Assembly (NCBI GenBank): GCA_016865955.1 | Contig: VGNW01000126.1 | Span: 1-6,778 of the forward strand | DNA length: 6,778 nucleotides | Source of the DNA: Chloroflexota bacterium | GTDB taxonomy: Bacteria; Chloroflexota; Dehalococcoidia; SZUA-161 | Direction: 5' to 3' | Shown: positions 5,871 through 6,778 of the stretch, in pieces | Numbering within the stretch: the first letter of the stretch is position 1 | Layout: each line of letters starts with the position of its first letter | Position numbers and translations under genes: made by a program | The notes under the pieces: generated by a model | What the model saw: the letters and a program-made list of their open reading frames with translations, nothing else | What the model was told of the DNA's origin: nothing | Databases searched by the model: none

Positions 5871-6737
5871 ATGTTGAGAACCCTCAATCTGCCTAGGAGA
5901 CCAAAAGCGCTAGCACGGCGCTGCCTCTTGTACCTCGCCTTGATCTGCTCTGCCTTGATATTCGTAGTCCCAATTCTTTGGATGTATTCGCTTTCTTTGA
6001 GGCCCGTGCCTGAGATATTCAAATATGTTGTGCCCCTCTGCGTGAAGACCTTCATCCCGGAGACTTGGACGTTGTCCGGCTACGGTAAGGTCCTCTTCCA
6101 AAGTCCCTTCCCGCGCTTCATGATGAATAGCGCTTTCGTGGCCATCGTCACGGCCACTTTGAGCGTGGCGGTGAACTCTTTGGCGGCCTATGCCTTTGCC
6201 AGGATAAGGTTCCCGGGGGCGAATCTCCTCTTCTTCTTGCTCTTGTTGACCATCATGCTCCCCTTCGAGGTCATCGCTATTCCCCTCTATCTTGTGGTGA
6301 AGACCTTGGGTTGGGTCGATACCTATCAAGTCTTGATCTTCCCCCTGGTAGCCAACGCCTTCTTTGTCTTCCTACTAAGGCAGTTCTTCATGGAGATACC
6401 TAGGGACCTGGAAGACGCGGCTCGCATTGATGGCTGCTCGCACCTGGGGATCTTTTGGCGAGTTGTCTTGCCTCTCAGCAAGCCGGCTCTGATCACGCTT
6501 TGGTTGATGAGTTTCCAAACCTCGTGGGATGCTTTCATATGGCCTCTTATAGCCACCAACTCACCCTCGGTCCGAGTAATACAGGTGGCCATCGCCAATC
6601 TGGCTACTCAGGATGTCGTCCTTTGGGATGAAGTCTTCTCCGCTGTCGCTTTGGGCGCCTTGCCTCCTATCCTCATATTTATAATGTTCCAGCGATATTA
6701 TGTTCGTGGCATCACCATGACTGGCCTCAAAGGATGA
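5871..6737 (+). CDS. Sugar ABC transporter permease, MalG/UgpE type
   Basis: This 288-residue inner-membrane protein is the second permease subunit. A short basic N-terminal tail is followed by six predicted membrane helices (about 19-41, 84-110, 117-143, 153-172, 205-228 and 255-273). The EAA loop lies at 181-201: E181-D-A-A, D187-G-C and V199-L-P. The motif LAAYAFARIRFPG (104-116) and the C-terminal ending YYVRGITMTGLKG are typical of MalG-type subunits, in which the C-terminus contacts the ATPase. G-to-C at position 189 of the DGA motif is a minor deviation. GAGGTG (5857-5862) overlaps the stop codon of the preceding gene and lies eight bases before the ATG, suggesting translational coupling. 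Confidence 0.95.
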   Translation: MLRTLNLPRRPKALARRCLLYLALICSALIFVVPILWMYSLSLRPVPEIFKYVVPLCVKTFIPETWTLSGYGKVLFQSPFPRFMMNSAFVAIVTATLSVAVNSLAAYAFARIRFPGANLLFFLLLLTIMLPFEVIAIPLYLVVKTLGWVDTYQVLIFPLVANAFFVFLLRQFFMEIPRDLEDAARIDGCSHLGIFWRVVLPLSKPALITLWLMSFQTSWDAFIWPLIATNSPSVRVIQVAIANLATQDVVLWDEVFSAVALGALPPILIFIMFQRYYVRGITMTGLKG

Positions 6738-6769
6738 GCCTGACTTGATAGTCCGTCTCTTTGCTCATC

Positions 6770-6777
6770 AAGGAGAG
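6770..6777 (+). promoter_or_regulatory. Ribosome-binding site of a following gene (beyond the window)
   Basis: AAGGAGAG lies 33 bases after the second permease's stop codon, at the very end of the window. It has the same quality as the Shine-Dalgarno sites of the genes inside the window, so a further operon gene on the + strand probably starts within about ten bases of the edge. Confidence 0.5.
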
Positions 6778-6778
6778 T

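Noticed and set aside
5910..6329. Minus-strand open frame opposite the second permease
   Set aside because: Its charged, Glu/Gly/His-rich sequence is the expected antisense of hydrophobic membrane-helix codons.
6733..6769. GATGAGC/GCTCATC inverted repeat after the second permease
   Set aside because: A 7-bp stem with a 23-base loop and no T-run, followed directly by a ribosome-binding site, does not support a terminator.

Overview
The window looks like part of a carbohydrate-uptake operon from a bacterium, probably a member of the Chloroflexota (Anaerolineae-like). That placement is an inference. It rests on the solute-binding lipoprotein, which has a Tat-type twin-arginine signal, a lipobox and then a Thr/Pro/Ala linker, and on two transposase remnants of types I associate with that phylum. 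Base composition is moderate (a little over 50% GC by eye). All convincing genes are on the + strand.

Layout: 1-182 is a leader without a gene and with a candidate operator. 183-896 is a GntR/FadR-type regulator with an FCD ligand domain. 991-1815 is a BtpA/SgcQ-family TIM-barrel protein. 1816-2603 is a scarred stretch holding the 5' part of an IS4-like transposase gene that stops being recognisable just after its first catalytic Asp, followed by about 400 bp of unassigned, possibly remnant sequence. 2604-3980 is a family-1 extracellular sugar-binding lipoprotein. A strong 16-bp hairpin follows it (4022-4068). 4070-4833 is a decayed IS1-like insertion sequence with 30-bp imperfect terminal inverted repeats and a flanking 8-bp target duplication. 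4938-5858 and 5871-6737 are the two CUT1-type permease subunits. A Shine-Dalgarno-like sequence at the window edge suggests that another gene follows.

How the genes work together (inference from family knowledge): the binding protein captures a sugar or oligosaccharide outside the cell and delivers it to the permease heterodimer. No ATPase is encoded here, so it must come from elsewhere, as is common for CUT1 importers with a shared ATPase. The GntR/FCD protein probably senses a small carboxylate or sugar-derived ligand and controls the cluster. The BtpA/SgcQ-like protein is probably a cytoplasmic enzyme or accessory protein for the imported substrate, which cannot be named from the sequence.

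The most notable structure is the pair of insertion-sequence scars inside one transport operon. The second lies at the base of the hairpin between the binding-protein gene and its permease genes, and lengthens that intergenic gap from about 185 to 957 bp. I see no CRISPR array, tRNA, rRNA, defence system or other clearly new system.
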